Assembly (NCBI GenBank): GCA_016903675.1
Contig: JADQBA010000258.1
Location: 1-7,604 of the forward strand
Direction: 5' to 3'
DNA length: 7,604 bases
Source of the DNA: Stigonema ocellatum SAG 48.90 = DSM 106950
Lineage (GTDB): Bacteria > Cyanobacteriota > Cyanobacteriia > Cyanobacteriales > Nostocaceae
Shown: one piece after another, positions 1 through 6,043 of the stretch
Layout: each line of letters begins with the position of its first letter
How positions within the stretch are numbered: the stretch's first letter is position 1
Position numbers and translations under genes: made by a program
Notes under the pieces: generated by a model
Databases searched by the model: none
What the model saw: only the letters and a program-made list of their open reading frames with translations
What the model was told of the DNA's origin: nothing

Positions 1-30
1 ACGAAACTTCGCCGTTTGCCCCGTTGCCTC

Positions 31-134
31 GTTCCCAGGCTCCGCCTGGGGACGTAATTAAGGGAGGCTCTGCCTCCCATTAAACGCGGAGGCAGAGCCT
101 CCACCAAGGAGCATTACAAGGCAGAGCCTTGTAA
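31..134. repeat. Cluster of four consecutive hairpin repeats
   Basis: Four short perfect or near-perfect palindromes follow one another: CCCAGGC-TCC-GCCTGGG (34-50), GGGAGGC-TCT-GCCTCCC (62-78), GGAGGC-AGA-GCCTCC (88-102) and a 9-bp stem TTACAAGGC-AGA-GCCTTGTAA (114-134). All four share a GGC-NNN-GCC core with a 3-base loop. Related strings are dispersed between genes in many filamentous cyanobacteria (recalled knowledge). There is no T-tract after any stem, so they are not convincing terminators. They are best described as interspersed palindromic repeats of unknown role. Confidence 0.8.
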
Positions 135-183
135 CGAGAATGTGATGCATAGTCTGCGTTTTCTGTCAATGCGTAAGTCCTAA

Positions 184-282
184 GAAAATCGGCAAAGTGT
201 TAGAATTAGGATCCCTCGACAGCAACGCTTAACCCCAGAATCATTGTTAGATTTGATAGAAAAGGTAAAAACAGGAGAGTGG
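184..282 (+). pseudogene. Tail of an unidentified small coding frame, broken at its 5' end
   Basis: The frame reads ...RIPRQQRLTPESLLDLIEKVKTGEWS and ends at the TGA that overlaps the ATG of the next gene (ATGA, 282 overlapping 285 region). No ATG, GTG or TTG lies in frame after the TAA at 181-183. Upstream of that TAA the same frame is open back to an ATG at 145, so the gene may carry one nonsense mutation, or its 5' end may have been replaced by the repeats on its left. The sequence LTPESLLDLIEKVKTGEW is hydrophilic and helix-prone, like the end of a small cytoplasmic protein. The translational coupling suggests it once formed a two-gene unit with the next gene. I do not recognise the family; an antitoxin-like partner is possible but not shown. 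Confidence 0.4.
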
Positions 283-284
283 TC

Positions 285-563
285 ATGACTGAAAAAGTTC
301 TCTCAGATGAATTGCATACACATCCTCTCAAAGTTGCCGATATCGTATCTTATCTCAACCACAATGGTTGGCAGGCAGTAGCACATCCAAACAAACGTTT
401 ATTAGTCTTTCAAGGTGCTAGCGACGATTCGGGAAATTCCATTCAGCTTGTATTACCCAGCCAAAACACTTTTGAAGACAGTGAGCGCTTGTTAGCAAAA
501 GTCATAAACCAGCTGGCGGCAATTGAAGATAAATCCCCCCCAGAAATTATTGGGCGTTGCTGA
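285..563 (+). CDS. Small hypothetical protein, C-terminus replaced by a MITE-like insertion
   Basis: The ATG at 285 (reading MTEKVLSDELHTH) is chosen over the upstream in-frame GTG/ATG region at 279 because it overlaps the preceding stop as ATGA, the usual coupling in a two-gene unit. The present product is 92 residues. It has a central segment VADIVSYLNHNGWQAVAHP and then RLLVFQGASDDSGNSIQLVLP, which looks like a small alpha/beta fold. No catalytic motif is visible and I do not recognise the family. The last residues, GRC and stop, are encoded by the inserted element that begins at 553. Removing the element and one copy of its 8-bp duplication restores an open frame that ends ...PPEIIDLVTQTHASST at a TAA at 705-707, giving 100 residues. 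The gene may still work with an altered tail, because only about ten residues are lost. Confidence 0.6.
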   Translation: MTEKVLSDELHTHPLKVADIVSYLNHNGWQAVAHPNKRLLVFQGASDDSGNSIQLVLPSQNTFEDSERLLAKVINQLAAIEDKSPPEIIGRC

Positions 564-664
564 ATTGAAGTATGAAATGAAAAAATGGGGTATTTTAAAA
601 CTCTTTCTCTTTGCGCCTTTGCGACTTTGCGTGAGGTAAATTCATACCATGATTCAGCAACGCC
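553..664. mobile_element. 112-bp MITE-like element with 24-bp inverted ends and 8-bp target duplication
   Basis: The left end (553-576) starts GGCGTTGCTGAAT and closes with GTATGAA. The right end (641-664) is its reverse complement with 20 of 24 positions matching. The element is flanked on both sides by the identical 8-mer AATTATTG (545-552 and 665-672), a typical target-site duplication. The interior of about 64 bp has no coding capacity and includes CTTTGCGCCTTTGCGACTTTGCG, a low-complexity phrase often seen between cyanobacterial genes. No transposase is present, so it would need one supplied in trans by an IS with the same ends. It interrupts the reading frame of the gene that starts at 285. 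Confidence 0.85.
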
Positions 665-672
665 AATTATTG

Positions 673-707
673 ATTTAGTGACCCAAACACATGCGAGTTC
701 AACGTAA
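673..707 (+). pseudogene. Separated 3' end of the small hypothetical gene
   Basis: After the second copy of the target duplication, the frame DLVTQTHASST and stop (TAA at 705-707) continues the gene that starts at 285 once the element is excised in silico. This makes it the original C-terminus, now cut off by the insertion. A homolog comparison would show whether 100 residues is the full family length or whether the gene was already shortened. Confidence 0.55.
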
Positions 708-1141
708 CCCTTCAGGGGGGGGTACGAAGTTAATAGGGTTTGAGGGATTATCAAACCCATAAATTTGAGGAAACGTTGCTAAATCATCCTATTAAATCGC
801 CTGGAAAATTCATTCTATCCTTACCCCCATGAACGGTTACGAATTTTATGAGTATTTATATTTAGTTATTGAGACGAATATTTATCGCTTTTTGTAATCC
901 TGTATATACTACAAAATGACGTGCGGAATGTAGGATGAAATCACACGGAATCAATACGAAAGCCAGTCTAGATTTGATTTTTTCCGGCTAGTTTTGAGAA
1001 GTTAAAAGTGGTACACTGGTTCGGAAATTGTCGTTTAGACATTTTAGGTACAAAAGAACGCATACCATAAATAACCCCAAACCCAAGCTATGCAAGGGTT
1101 TTATGGTTTATGTGAATGATATACCCCCTGCGATCGGTTAC
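708..1141. other. Non-coding spacer before the dehydrogenase gene
   Basis: No credible gene is seen on either strand. It contains an imperfect G-run (716-722), an 8-bp stem hairpin GGGTTTGA-7-TCAAACCC (736-758) without a T-tract, and an isolated GTGCGGAATGT (921-931). That 11-mer also forms the core of the ends of the element at 5459-5665. A promoter for the downstream gene presumably lies here, but I could not place one with confidence. TATACT at 905-910 is a possible -10 box without a good -35 partner. Confidence 0.5.
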
Positions 1142-3472
1142 ATGAAAAGAGCTTACGTTTTCTTCTCTATTGCCTTTACCTTGGCTTTAATTTTGATTTT
1201 TTCCAGTACTTCGTCTGCCCAGATAACAAACCCGATTCCTGAGAAAATAGAAAAATCAAAACTTTCGGTAGGGCTAAAAGAAGTTGTACAAATTCCCATA
1301 AGTGGAACAGGACGTGAGAGAATTGCACGGTTGAACTTATTAGCCCATGCGGGAGACCACAGCGGAAGATTATTTGTCAACGATATGCGTGGCAAGCTCT
1401 ATGTCATTATTAATGGCAAAGCCTCTGTATACATGGATCTAAAAAAATTAGTGTGTCCAGGCTTCACTGATGAAACTTCTCAGCAAGGTTTTTCCTATTT
1501 TGCTTTTCACCCAGAATTTGCCAAAAACGGAATTTTTTATACTGTACAGACTGAAGAAAAAAATGCTCGCATTCCTGATTTTCCAGTAACTAAAACAATT
1601 TTTGATAACCAAGGCAAGATTATAGAAAGTTCTCACCACAACGTGATTCGCGAGTGGAAAGCTGTTAACCCTGCTGCCAATACTTTTTCTGGAAGATTTC
1701 GGGAAATACTTCGCATTGAACAGCCATACCCAGATCATAATATGGGGCAATTGGGCTTTAATCCCAATGCAAAACCCAAAGATGCAGATTATGGTCTTCT
1801 GTATATTGCAGTAGCGGATGGTGGTAGCGACGGCTTTCCTGTCAGCCATACAGACCCTCTAAACAATGGACAAGACCTCACCACACCCCTTGGGAAAATA
1901 CTCCGTATAGACCCTTTTGGTAAAAATAGTGCTAATGGCAAGTATGGTATCCCTAAGGATAATCCTTTTGTTCAGGATAGCAACCAAAAAAAATTAAGGG
2001 AAATTTGGGCTTATGGACTGCGTAATCCCCATCGTTTTTCCTGGGATACGGGTGGCGAAGGCAAAATGTTGATTGCCGATATTGGTCAAGCTTTTATTGA
2101 AGAAGTTAATCTTGGCATCAAAAGTGCCAATTATGGATGGGGAAAGCGTGAGGGAACCTGGGTTGTAGAGAAAAAGAATGAGAATGTTCTGTTTGCGTTA
2201 CCTAAAAATGATGCTGACTATGGTTACACATACCCCGTAGCCCAATATGCGCACCACAAGCCGGCTGATTGGTCAGGCGTCTATGCGGTTGCGATCGCAG
2301 GCGGTTATGTTTACAGAGGTAAAGCAATGCCCGAATTGGTAGGTCAGTATGTTTTTGGAGACTTTGCCAACGATGGGCGTTTTTTTGTCGTACCTGTGGA
2401 TGAACTTGTTAATGGGAAACAGGCAAAAATTAAAGAACTCAGACTCTTTGACGGTAAACGAGAGGCTTCTTTTCTAGAAATTATTGGCAGCCCACGTTCC
2501 GATGTCCGCTTTGGGGTAGATGAAGAAGGAGAAATCTATGTTACAACCAAGAGTGACGGGAAAGTGAGAAAACTGGTTCCATCATCAGAATCATCTCATC
2601 AAAGCGGAAATGCCAACCATAGCATACAAGCTATTATGGACAATAACGCCAAGGTAGAAAAGTTGTGGAGTGGATTTCAGTTCACAGAAGGACCAGTCTG
2701 GCATCCAGATGGTTTTTTACTCTTCAGTGACATCCCAGCTGATACAATCTATAAGTGGACAACTAACGGTAAGGTTTCCATATTTCGTCGTCCTGCTGGA
2801 AATCCCAACGGGAATACATTCGATAGGGAAGGACGGTTAATTACCGCTGAACATAGCCGCCGCGTTATACGCACAGAAAAGAGTGGTGAAATAACCGTGT
2901 TGGCGGAACGCTATCAGGGTAAGCGCCTCAATAGCCCAAACGATATTGTGGTTAAGTCGGATAGTAGCATTTATTTCACTGACCCGCCCTACGGTATCAG
3001 TAAAGAAAAAGAAGAACTTGGCTTTTACGGTATTTATACTTTAACACCGAATGGAACTCTAACCTTGCTGAGCAAGGAAATGGTGCGTCCCAATGGAATT
3101 GCTTTTTCGCCAGATGAGAAAAAATTATACGTTGATGATTCCGAAAAATTAAATATCCGCGTTTTTGATGTCAAGCCAGATGGGACGTTAGCTAACAGTA
3201 AAGTTTTTGCAGAGTTACCAGGACCTACAGATAAAGGTGTACCTGATGGTATGAAGGTGGATATCAAAGGCAATATCTACTGTAGCGGTTCTGGAGGAGT
3301 CTGGATTTTTTCGCCAACAGGTCAACTTCTAGGCAAGATTATGGTCCAGGAGGTAGTAACAAATTTGGCTTGGGGTGATCAGGACCATAAAACACTTTAT
3401 ATAACAGCAGGTAAGGGACTTTACCGCACCCGGCTCAAAATTCCAGGGATGGCGGTAGGGGGTAGGGAGTAA
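1142..3472 (+). CDS. Secreted PQQ-type sugar dehydrogenase fused to SMP-30/gluconolactonase
   Basis: The protein is 776 residues from the ATG at 1142. This start is preferred over in-frame starts at 1028 (TTG) and 1103 (ATG) because it begins exactly at a signal peptide: MKR, a hydrophobic stretch to about residue 20, then STSSA|Q with likely cleavage after A26. Domain 1 (about 45-475) matches the glucose/sorbosone dehydrogenase beta-propeller family, with HNMGQLGF at 199-206 (His at the position of the catalytic base), DPLNNGQDLTTPLGKILRID and GLRNPHRFSWD (Arg294). Domain 2 (about 498-770) matches the SMP-30/gluconolactonase propeller, with metal ligands at Glu516 (FTEGPVW), Asn600 region (NSPNDIVV, 597-604) and Asp702 (PDGM). 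The family chemistry is PQQ-dependent oxidation of an aldose to its lactone, and calcium- or zinc-dependent lactone hydrolysis. Joining them implies channelling in the periplasm. The substrate is unknown. The last residues, AVGGRE, are encoded by GGTAGGG repeats. No operon partner is evident. Confidence 0.88.
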   Translation: MKRAYVFFSIAFTLALILIFSSTSSAQITNPIPEKIEKSKLSVGLKEVVQIPISGTGRERIARLNLLAHAGDHSGRLFVNDMRGKLYVIINGKASVYMDLKKLVCPGFTDETSQQGFSYFAFHPEFAKNGIFYTVQTEEKNARIPDFPVTKTIFDNQGKIIESSHHNVIREWKAVNPAANTFSGRFREILRIEQPYPDHNMGQLGFNPNAKPKDADYGLLYIAVADGGSDGFPVSHTDPLNNGQDLTTPLGKILRIDPFGKNSANGKYGIPKDNPFVQDSNQKKLREIWAYGLRNPHRFSWDTGGEGKMLIADIGQAFIEEVNLGIKSANYGWGKREGTWVVEKKNENVLFALPKNDADYGYTYPVAQYAHHKPADWSGVYAVAIAGGYVYRGKAMPELVGQYVFGDFANDGRFFVVPVDELVNGKQAKIKELRLFDGKREASFLEIIGSPRSDVRFGVDEEGEIYVTTKSDGKVRKLVPSSESSHQSGNANHSIQAIMDNNAKVEKLWSGFQFTEGPVWHPDGFLLFSDIPADTIYKWTTNGKVSIFRRPAGNPNGNTFDREGRLITAEHSRRVIRTEKSGEITVLAERYQGKRLNSPNDIVVKSDSSIYFTDPPYGISKEKEELGFYGIYTLTPNGTLTLLSKEMVRPNGIAFSPDEKKLYVDDSEKLNIRVFDVKPDGTLANSKVFAELPGPTDKGVPDGMKVDIKGNIYCSGSGGVWIFSPTGQLLGKIMVQEVVTNLAWGDQDHKTLYITAGKGLYRTRLKIPGMAVGGRE
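2291..2298. repeat. HIP1 octamer (GCGATCGC)
   Basis: An exact HIP1 palindrome lies inside the dehydrogenase coding sequence. HIP1 is strongly over-represented in many cyanobacterial genomes, so it supports the taxonomic placement. A second exact copy is at 6095-6102. Confidence 0.85.
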
Positions 3473-3536
3473 GTGGGGAGATGGGGAGATGGGGAGATGG
3501 GGAGATGGGGAGATGGGGAGGTGGGGAGGTGGGGAA
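3454..3536 (+). repeat. G-rich tandem repeats: GGTAGGG x2, then RTGGGGAG x8
   Basis: Two perfect GGTAGGG heptamers (3454-3467) form the end of the dehydrogenase-lactonase gene. The stop codon at 3470-3472 follows, and then eight consecutive octamers of RTGGGGAG (3473-3536): unit 1 and the last two begin GT, the middle five begin AT, and the last unit ends in A. The G4 runs separated by 4-base AGAT or AGGT spacers form a strong potential G-quadruplex in the + strand DNA and in the mRNA just after the stop. Octamer arrays of this type vary in copy number through slippage. Their position suggests they extended into and reshaped the gene's end. Confidence 0.9.
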
Positions 3537-3600
3537 AATGTAGTATTTCTGACCAAAAACATGTGAAATTTTTACAAACAACCCCTAACCGAACCTGATA

Positions 3601-3635
3601 TAATTCGTAATCATGGAAACCATAATCACGAATTA
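3601..3635. repeat. 16-bp inverted repeat with 3-base loop
   Basis: Arms 3601-3616 (TAATTCGTAATCATGG) and 3620-3635 pair at 14 of 16 positions around the loop AAA. The two mismatches are A-C in + strand RNA but would be G-U wobbles in minus strand RNA, so the structure is slightly better on the minus strand. No T-tract follows directly on either side, so it is a weak terminator candidate for the upstream gene. It is more likely a dispersed hairpin repeat. Confidence 0.6.
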
Positions 3636-3689
3636 CGAGTTAACACTGAAAAAAACTATAGCAGTCCTAAATGATTTGCGAACACAGAG

Positions 3690-3741
3690 AAACCCGGTTT
3701 CGTAGGGGCGTATTGCACGCCCCTACTGCGAAACCGGGTTT
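3690..3741. repeat. Long hairpin AAACCCGGTTTCG-TAGGGGCG
   Basis: The left arm 3690-3710 pairs with the right arm (3718-3725 plus 3729-3741). All 21 bases match, with a 3-base bulge (CTG, 3726-3728) on the right and a 7-base loop. Repeats with AAACCCGGTTTCG ends are dispersed in cyanobacterial intergenic DNA (recalled). It is not followed by a T-tract. Confidence 0.75.
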
Positions 3742-3748
3742 GGTGAAG

Positions 3749-3897
3749 ACTATAGCGGTTCTCACTCCTCGTACATACAGAACGCCCTCAAGATAGCCCA
3801 ATTCGGGCACCCCTCTCCCAATTTGGGAGAGGGGTTGGGGGTGAGGGCCAATCTCACTCCTCGTGTATGGGATTCAACTGAGAACCGCTATAGTCAG
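3749..3897. mobile_element. Small element with ACTATAGCGGTTCTCA inverted ends
   Basis: The ends at 3749-3765 (GACTATAGCGGTTCTCA) and 3881-3897 are reverse complements. Inside is a 9-base direct phrase seen twice (ACTCCTCGT, at about 3764 and 3856). Between those copies lies a CCCTCTCCCAATTTGGGAGAGGG palindrome followed by GGTTGGGGGTGAGGGC, a common cyanobacterial intergenic repeat. No transposase is present. It is nested inside the larger block 3656-3924. Confidence 0.65.
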
Positions 3898-3945
3898 TTT
3901 GGAATTAAAATAGGATTGCTATAGATCGTGAGCATAAAGCTAGCA

Positions 3946-5484
3946 ATGATAAAAAAGACTAATTCTATTAGTTGGTTTAAGCTTTTAGTTGTCATAGTGC
4001 TCATATTAGGCATATTTTTTCGCTTCTTCAATATCGACCATAAATTTTACTGGTTCGATGAGACTTTTACCTCATTAAGGGTTTCTGGCTATACAGAGTC
4101 AGAAGTTGTCAAGCAACTCTGCAATGGTCAAGAACTTAGTGTTGAAGATTTACAAAAATATCAGCGACTTGGTACTGGAAAAACCTTAATAGATACTATT
4201 AAATCTTTAGCATTAGAAGACCCTCAGCATCCGCCATTGTATTTCTCAATCGCACATTTTTGGGTGTATTGGTTTGGTAATTCAATAGCAACAATCAGAA
4301 GTTTAAGTGCCATAATTAGCTTAATGGTTTTCCCTTGCCTCTATTGGCTATGCCTAGAATTATTTGAGTCATCAATAGTTGGATTGGTTGCAGTCACACT
4401 GATAGCTGTCTCACCAATTCACGTGCTATTTGCTCAAGAAGCACGCGAGTATTCTTTATGGACCTTAACAACTTTATTATCGAGTGTATCACTTTTACGA
4501 GCAATGCGACTAAACACAAAGTTTAGTTGGAGTTTTTATGCAATAAGTTTAGCATTAAGTTTCTATACATTTATATTTTCTGGGTTGGTAACAATTGGTC
4601 ATTTTATATATGTCGCTATAACCGAAAAGTGGCAGACAAGTAAGCGTTTTATTAATTATATCCTAGCTTCTTTGTTTGGGATTTTAATTTTTGCACCGTG
4701 GATAATAGTTATTATTAGCAGTTTCTCTAAACTTGAAGAGACAACAGAATGGATAACTAAGATGAATTATACCTTACCTTTTTTGATTGAACGTTGGCTA
4801 TTGAATTACAGCCGCGTTTTTATTGATATCGGCTCAGATGTCGCTCAACCATTAATATCTTTACTTGTATTAATAATTTTAGGATATTCAATTTATTTTA
4901 TTTGTCAAAGAACTCCAGAAAAAGTTTGGTTATTTGTTGTAACATTAATTGGTACTTTAGGATTAACTCTCATGGTGGCAGATATAATTACGGGAGGAGT
5001 TTTTTCAGTTGTCCCAAGATATTTATTTCCGAGTTATTTAGGATTTCATTTAGCTGTTGCTTACTGGATATCTGCTCAAATTACTGCTGCTAGTTTGCGA
5101 AAAAAAAGGCTAGGTAAAATCGTACTAACCGTGCTAACTTATAGTGGAATTATATCTTGCATAATCATTTCTCAAGCTGATATTTGGTGGCTTAAGGGTG
5201 GTAGTTTTAAAGAACCAGTTATTCCACAAATAGCTCGCATAATCAACCAAGCTACTAACCCACTGGTGATTAGTTCCTGCCAAGGAATTTGGCCTGTTAA
5301 TGATAAGCTGTCTCTTAGTCATTTGCTAGCTCCACGAGTGCAACTTCAACTAGTAATACCTCCCAATATTCCTCGAATTTCTCCTACTTTTAATCATATA
5401 TTTTTATTCAATGCTTCCCAGGAATTGCAAGCTCTTTTAGAAAAAGAAGAAAATTTGAAACCCACATTCCGCACTTCAAATTGA
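3946..5484 (+). CDS. GT39-like polytopic membrane glycosyltransferase, 3' end supplied by an inserted element
   Basis: From the ATG at 3946 the product is 512 residues; a GTG at 3928 is an alternative start. A clear ribosome-binding site is not seen for either. Residue 13 onward is a first membrane helix (LLVVIVLILGIFF). The short loop FYWFDETFTSLR follows, with Asp38-Glu39 at the place of the conserved acidic pair of GT-C/GT39 enzymes, and then DPQHPPLYF (92-100), also typical of the family. About ten further hydrophobic segments follow to about residue 415, then a soluble C-terminal part. Such enzymes transfer a sugar from a polyprenyl-phosphate donor on the outer face of the plasma membrane; donor and acceptor here are unknown. 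The final residues, PTFRTSN and stop, are encoded by the inverted end of the element starting near 5459, so the original tail is lost. Loss is probably slight, as the catalytic and membrane parts are whole. Confidence 0.8.
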   Translation: MIKKTNSISWFKLLVVIVLILGIFFRFFNIDHKFYWFDETFTSLRVSGYTESEVVKQLCNGQELSVEDLQKYQRLGTGKTLIDTIKSLALEDPQHPPLYFSIAHFWVYWFGNSIATIRSLSAIISLMVFPCLYWLCLELFESSIVGLVAVTLIAVSPIHVLFAQEAREYSLWTLTTLLSSVSLLRAMRLNTKFSWSFYAISLALSFYTFIFSGLVTIGHFIYVAITEKWQTSKRFINYILASLFGILIFAPWIIVIISSFSKLEETTEWITKMNYTLPFLIERWLLNYSRVFIDIGSDVAQPLISLLVLIILGYSIYFICQRTPEKVWLFVVTLIGTLGLTLMVADIITGGVFSVVPRYLFPSYLGFHLAVAYWISAQITAASLRKKRLGKIVLTVLTYSGIISCIIISQADIWWLKGGSFKEPVIPQIARIINQATNPLVISSCQGIWPVNDKLSLSHLLAPRVQLQLVIPPNIPRISPTFNHIFLFNASQELQALLEKEENLKPTFRTSN

Positions 5485-5665
5485 AGTATATTCGTATTAC
5501 GAAAATTGGGCTAATGGTAGTTGAATGACGAACAGCCAACGGCAGCGCAACGCTTACGCCAAAAGCCGACAAAATATCAGTATGAATATTTAATTGTATC
5601 AACCTTTTTTTGTCATATTTGTTGAAGTATTAATGTATGACATTTTGAAGTGCGGAATGTGGGTT
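5459..5665. mobile_element. 207-bp MITE-like element with 22-bp perfect inverted ends
   Basis: The left end at 5459-5480 (AACCCACATTCCGCACTTCA, then AA) is the exact reverse complement of 5644-5665. The interior has no gene; it includes a small repeat CCAACGGCAGCGCAACGCTTACGCC (about 5538-5562) and AT-rich sequence. Unlike the element at 553-664, no convincing target duplication is visible. The left flank reads AAATTTGA and the right flank reads GTTAAGTA. The left end runs into the glycosyltransferase frame and provides its stop codon. The core GTGCGGAATGT also occurs alone at 921-931. Confidence 0.8.
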
Positions 5666-5815
5666 GTTAAGTATAATGACGAGTGATGAAACCCGATTAT
5701 CCTTTCTTATGTTGAATGCTCTCTCACCAAATTGATAATAATGGGTGAACTCGATTACTGATTTTTTGTGAAAGTTTGAGGGTTCGTCCTCTAATTTTTA
5801 AAATACTATCATCCT
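5666..5815. other. Short spacer between the element and the terminator
   Basis: No supported gene is seen. A 19-codon frame starting with ATG at about 5676 (MTSDETRLSFLMLNALSPN) follows a TATAAT, but there is no other evidence that it is expressed. This stretch may contain the displaced 3' end and untranslated region of the glycosyltransferase gene, because a terminator follows immediately. Confidence 0.35.
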
Positions 5816-5852
5816 AAAAACCCCTAACAATCAGCATTGTAGGGTTTTTTTC
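5816..5852 (+). terminator. Rho-independent terminator, possibly bidirectional
   Basis: AAAAACCCCTAACAAT-CAGC-ATTGTAGGGTTTTTTT forms a stem with one small bulge, a 4-base loop and a run of seven T. The A-run on the left gives a T-tract on the opposite strand, so it could also stop minus-strand transcription. It lies 330 bases after the present glycosyltransferase stop. Subtracting the 207-bp element puts it about 130 bases from the original end, so it is probably that gene's own terminator. Confidence 0.75.
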
Positions 5853-5884
5853 AGTTAGTAAGAGTGTCACTCGCTTCGCTCCAA

Positions 5885-5912
5885 TTCAAAATTATAAATT
5901 CAAAATTCAAAA
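5885..5912. repeat. TTCAAAA heptamer array (4 units, one degenerate)
   Basis: Units at 5885, 5892 (degenerate, TTATAAA), 5899 and 5906. Heptameric short tandem repeats of this kind are common between genes in heterocyst-forming cyanobacteria. The array is in inverted orientation relative to the one at 6044-6071. Confidence 0.8.
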
Positions 5913-5916
5913 TTAA

Positions 5917-6028
5917 CACCCACGACTGAAGCCGTGGGCTTGGAACTTTTGACGTAGCGTTTCTCGCGCTTCGCGTCTCGCAACGCATGTTTTTTAAAGT
6001 AAGCTCTGAATCCCACAACTGAAGTTTC
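5917..6028. mobile_element. Probable IS200/IS605-type remnant (hairpin-ended)
   Basis: CCCACGACTGAAG...CGTGGG (5919-5938) is a hairpin of the type found at the ends of IS200/IS605 elements in cyanobacteria, followed by CTTGGAACTTTTGACG. A direct, slightly diverged copy CCCACAACTGAAG is at 6012-6024, preceded by GCTCTGAAT, a phrase also recalled from such ends. There is no TnpA or TnpB coding sequence. The right copy has lost its second arm. It is probably an internally deleted, non-autonomous relic. A palindromic repeat (5957-5986) lies inside it. Confidence 0.5.
5957..5986. repeat. Short GC-rich palindromic repeat
   Basis: GCGTTTCTCGCGCTTCGCGTCTCGCAACGC is rich in CGC/GCG steps with inverted GCGT/ACGC ends. 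It resembles the small dispersed palindromes at 6130 and 6521 but is not the same unit. Confidence 0.5.
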
Positions 6029-6043
6029 TAAGTAGTTCTCCAT

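Larger units (their letters stand above)
3656..3924. mobile_element. Nested inverted-repeat (MITE-like) block upstream of the glycosyltransferase
   Basis: The outermost ends, CTATAGCAGTCCT (3656-3668) and AGGATTGCTATAG (3912-3924), are inverted repeats with 12 of 13 matches. Inside are a long hairpin (3690-3741) and a second inverted-repeat unit (3749-3897). The block has no coding capacity and ends only 21 bases before the ATG of the next gene. No target duplication is obvious. The most economical reading is successive insertion of small elements into one another, leaving the glycosyltransferase with repeat DNA as its upstream region. Confidence 0.55.

Noticed and set aside
736..758. GGGTTTGA hairpin as a terminator for the small hypothetical gene
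   Set aside because: No T-tract follows and the stem is short and AT-rich.
443..760. Minus-strand frame over the small gene and the MITE
   Set aside because: It crosses both the element and its flanks and reads as a shadow of the plus-strand gene; no protein-like features.
829..897. 22-codon frame MNGYEFYEYLYLVIETNIYRFL in the spacer before the dehydrogenase gene
   Set aside because: No ribosome-binding site, very AT-rich composition and no partner; frames of this length are expected by chance.
868..910. Promoter with TATACT (905-910) for the dehydrogenase gene
   Set aside because: No acceptable -35 box at the right spacing; mentioned only as a possibility.
921..931. Isolated GTGCGGAATGT as a complete element
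   Set aside because: No matching inverted end was found within a few hundred bases; at most a solo relic of the ends seen at 5459-5665.
1028..1141. Longer N-terminal version of the dehydrogenase-lactonase (38 extra residues)
   Set aside because: The extra part is basic and unlike a leader, and the ATG at 1142 begins a standard signal peptide. The ATG at 1103 remains a weaker alternative.
3473..3536. Octamer array as a CRISPR
   Set aside because: Units are 8 bp with no spacers, so it is a simple tandem repeat.
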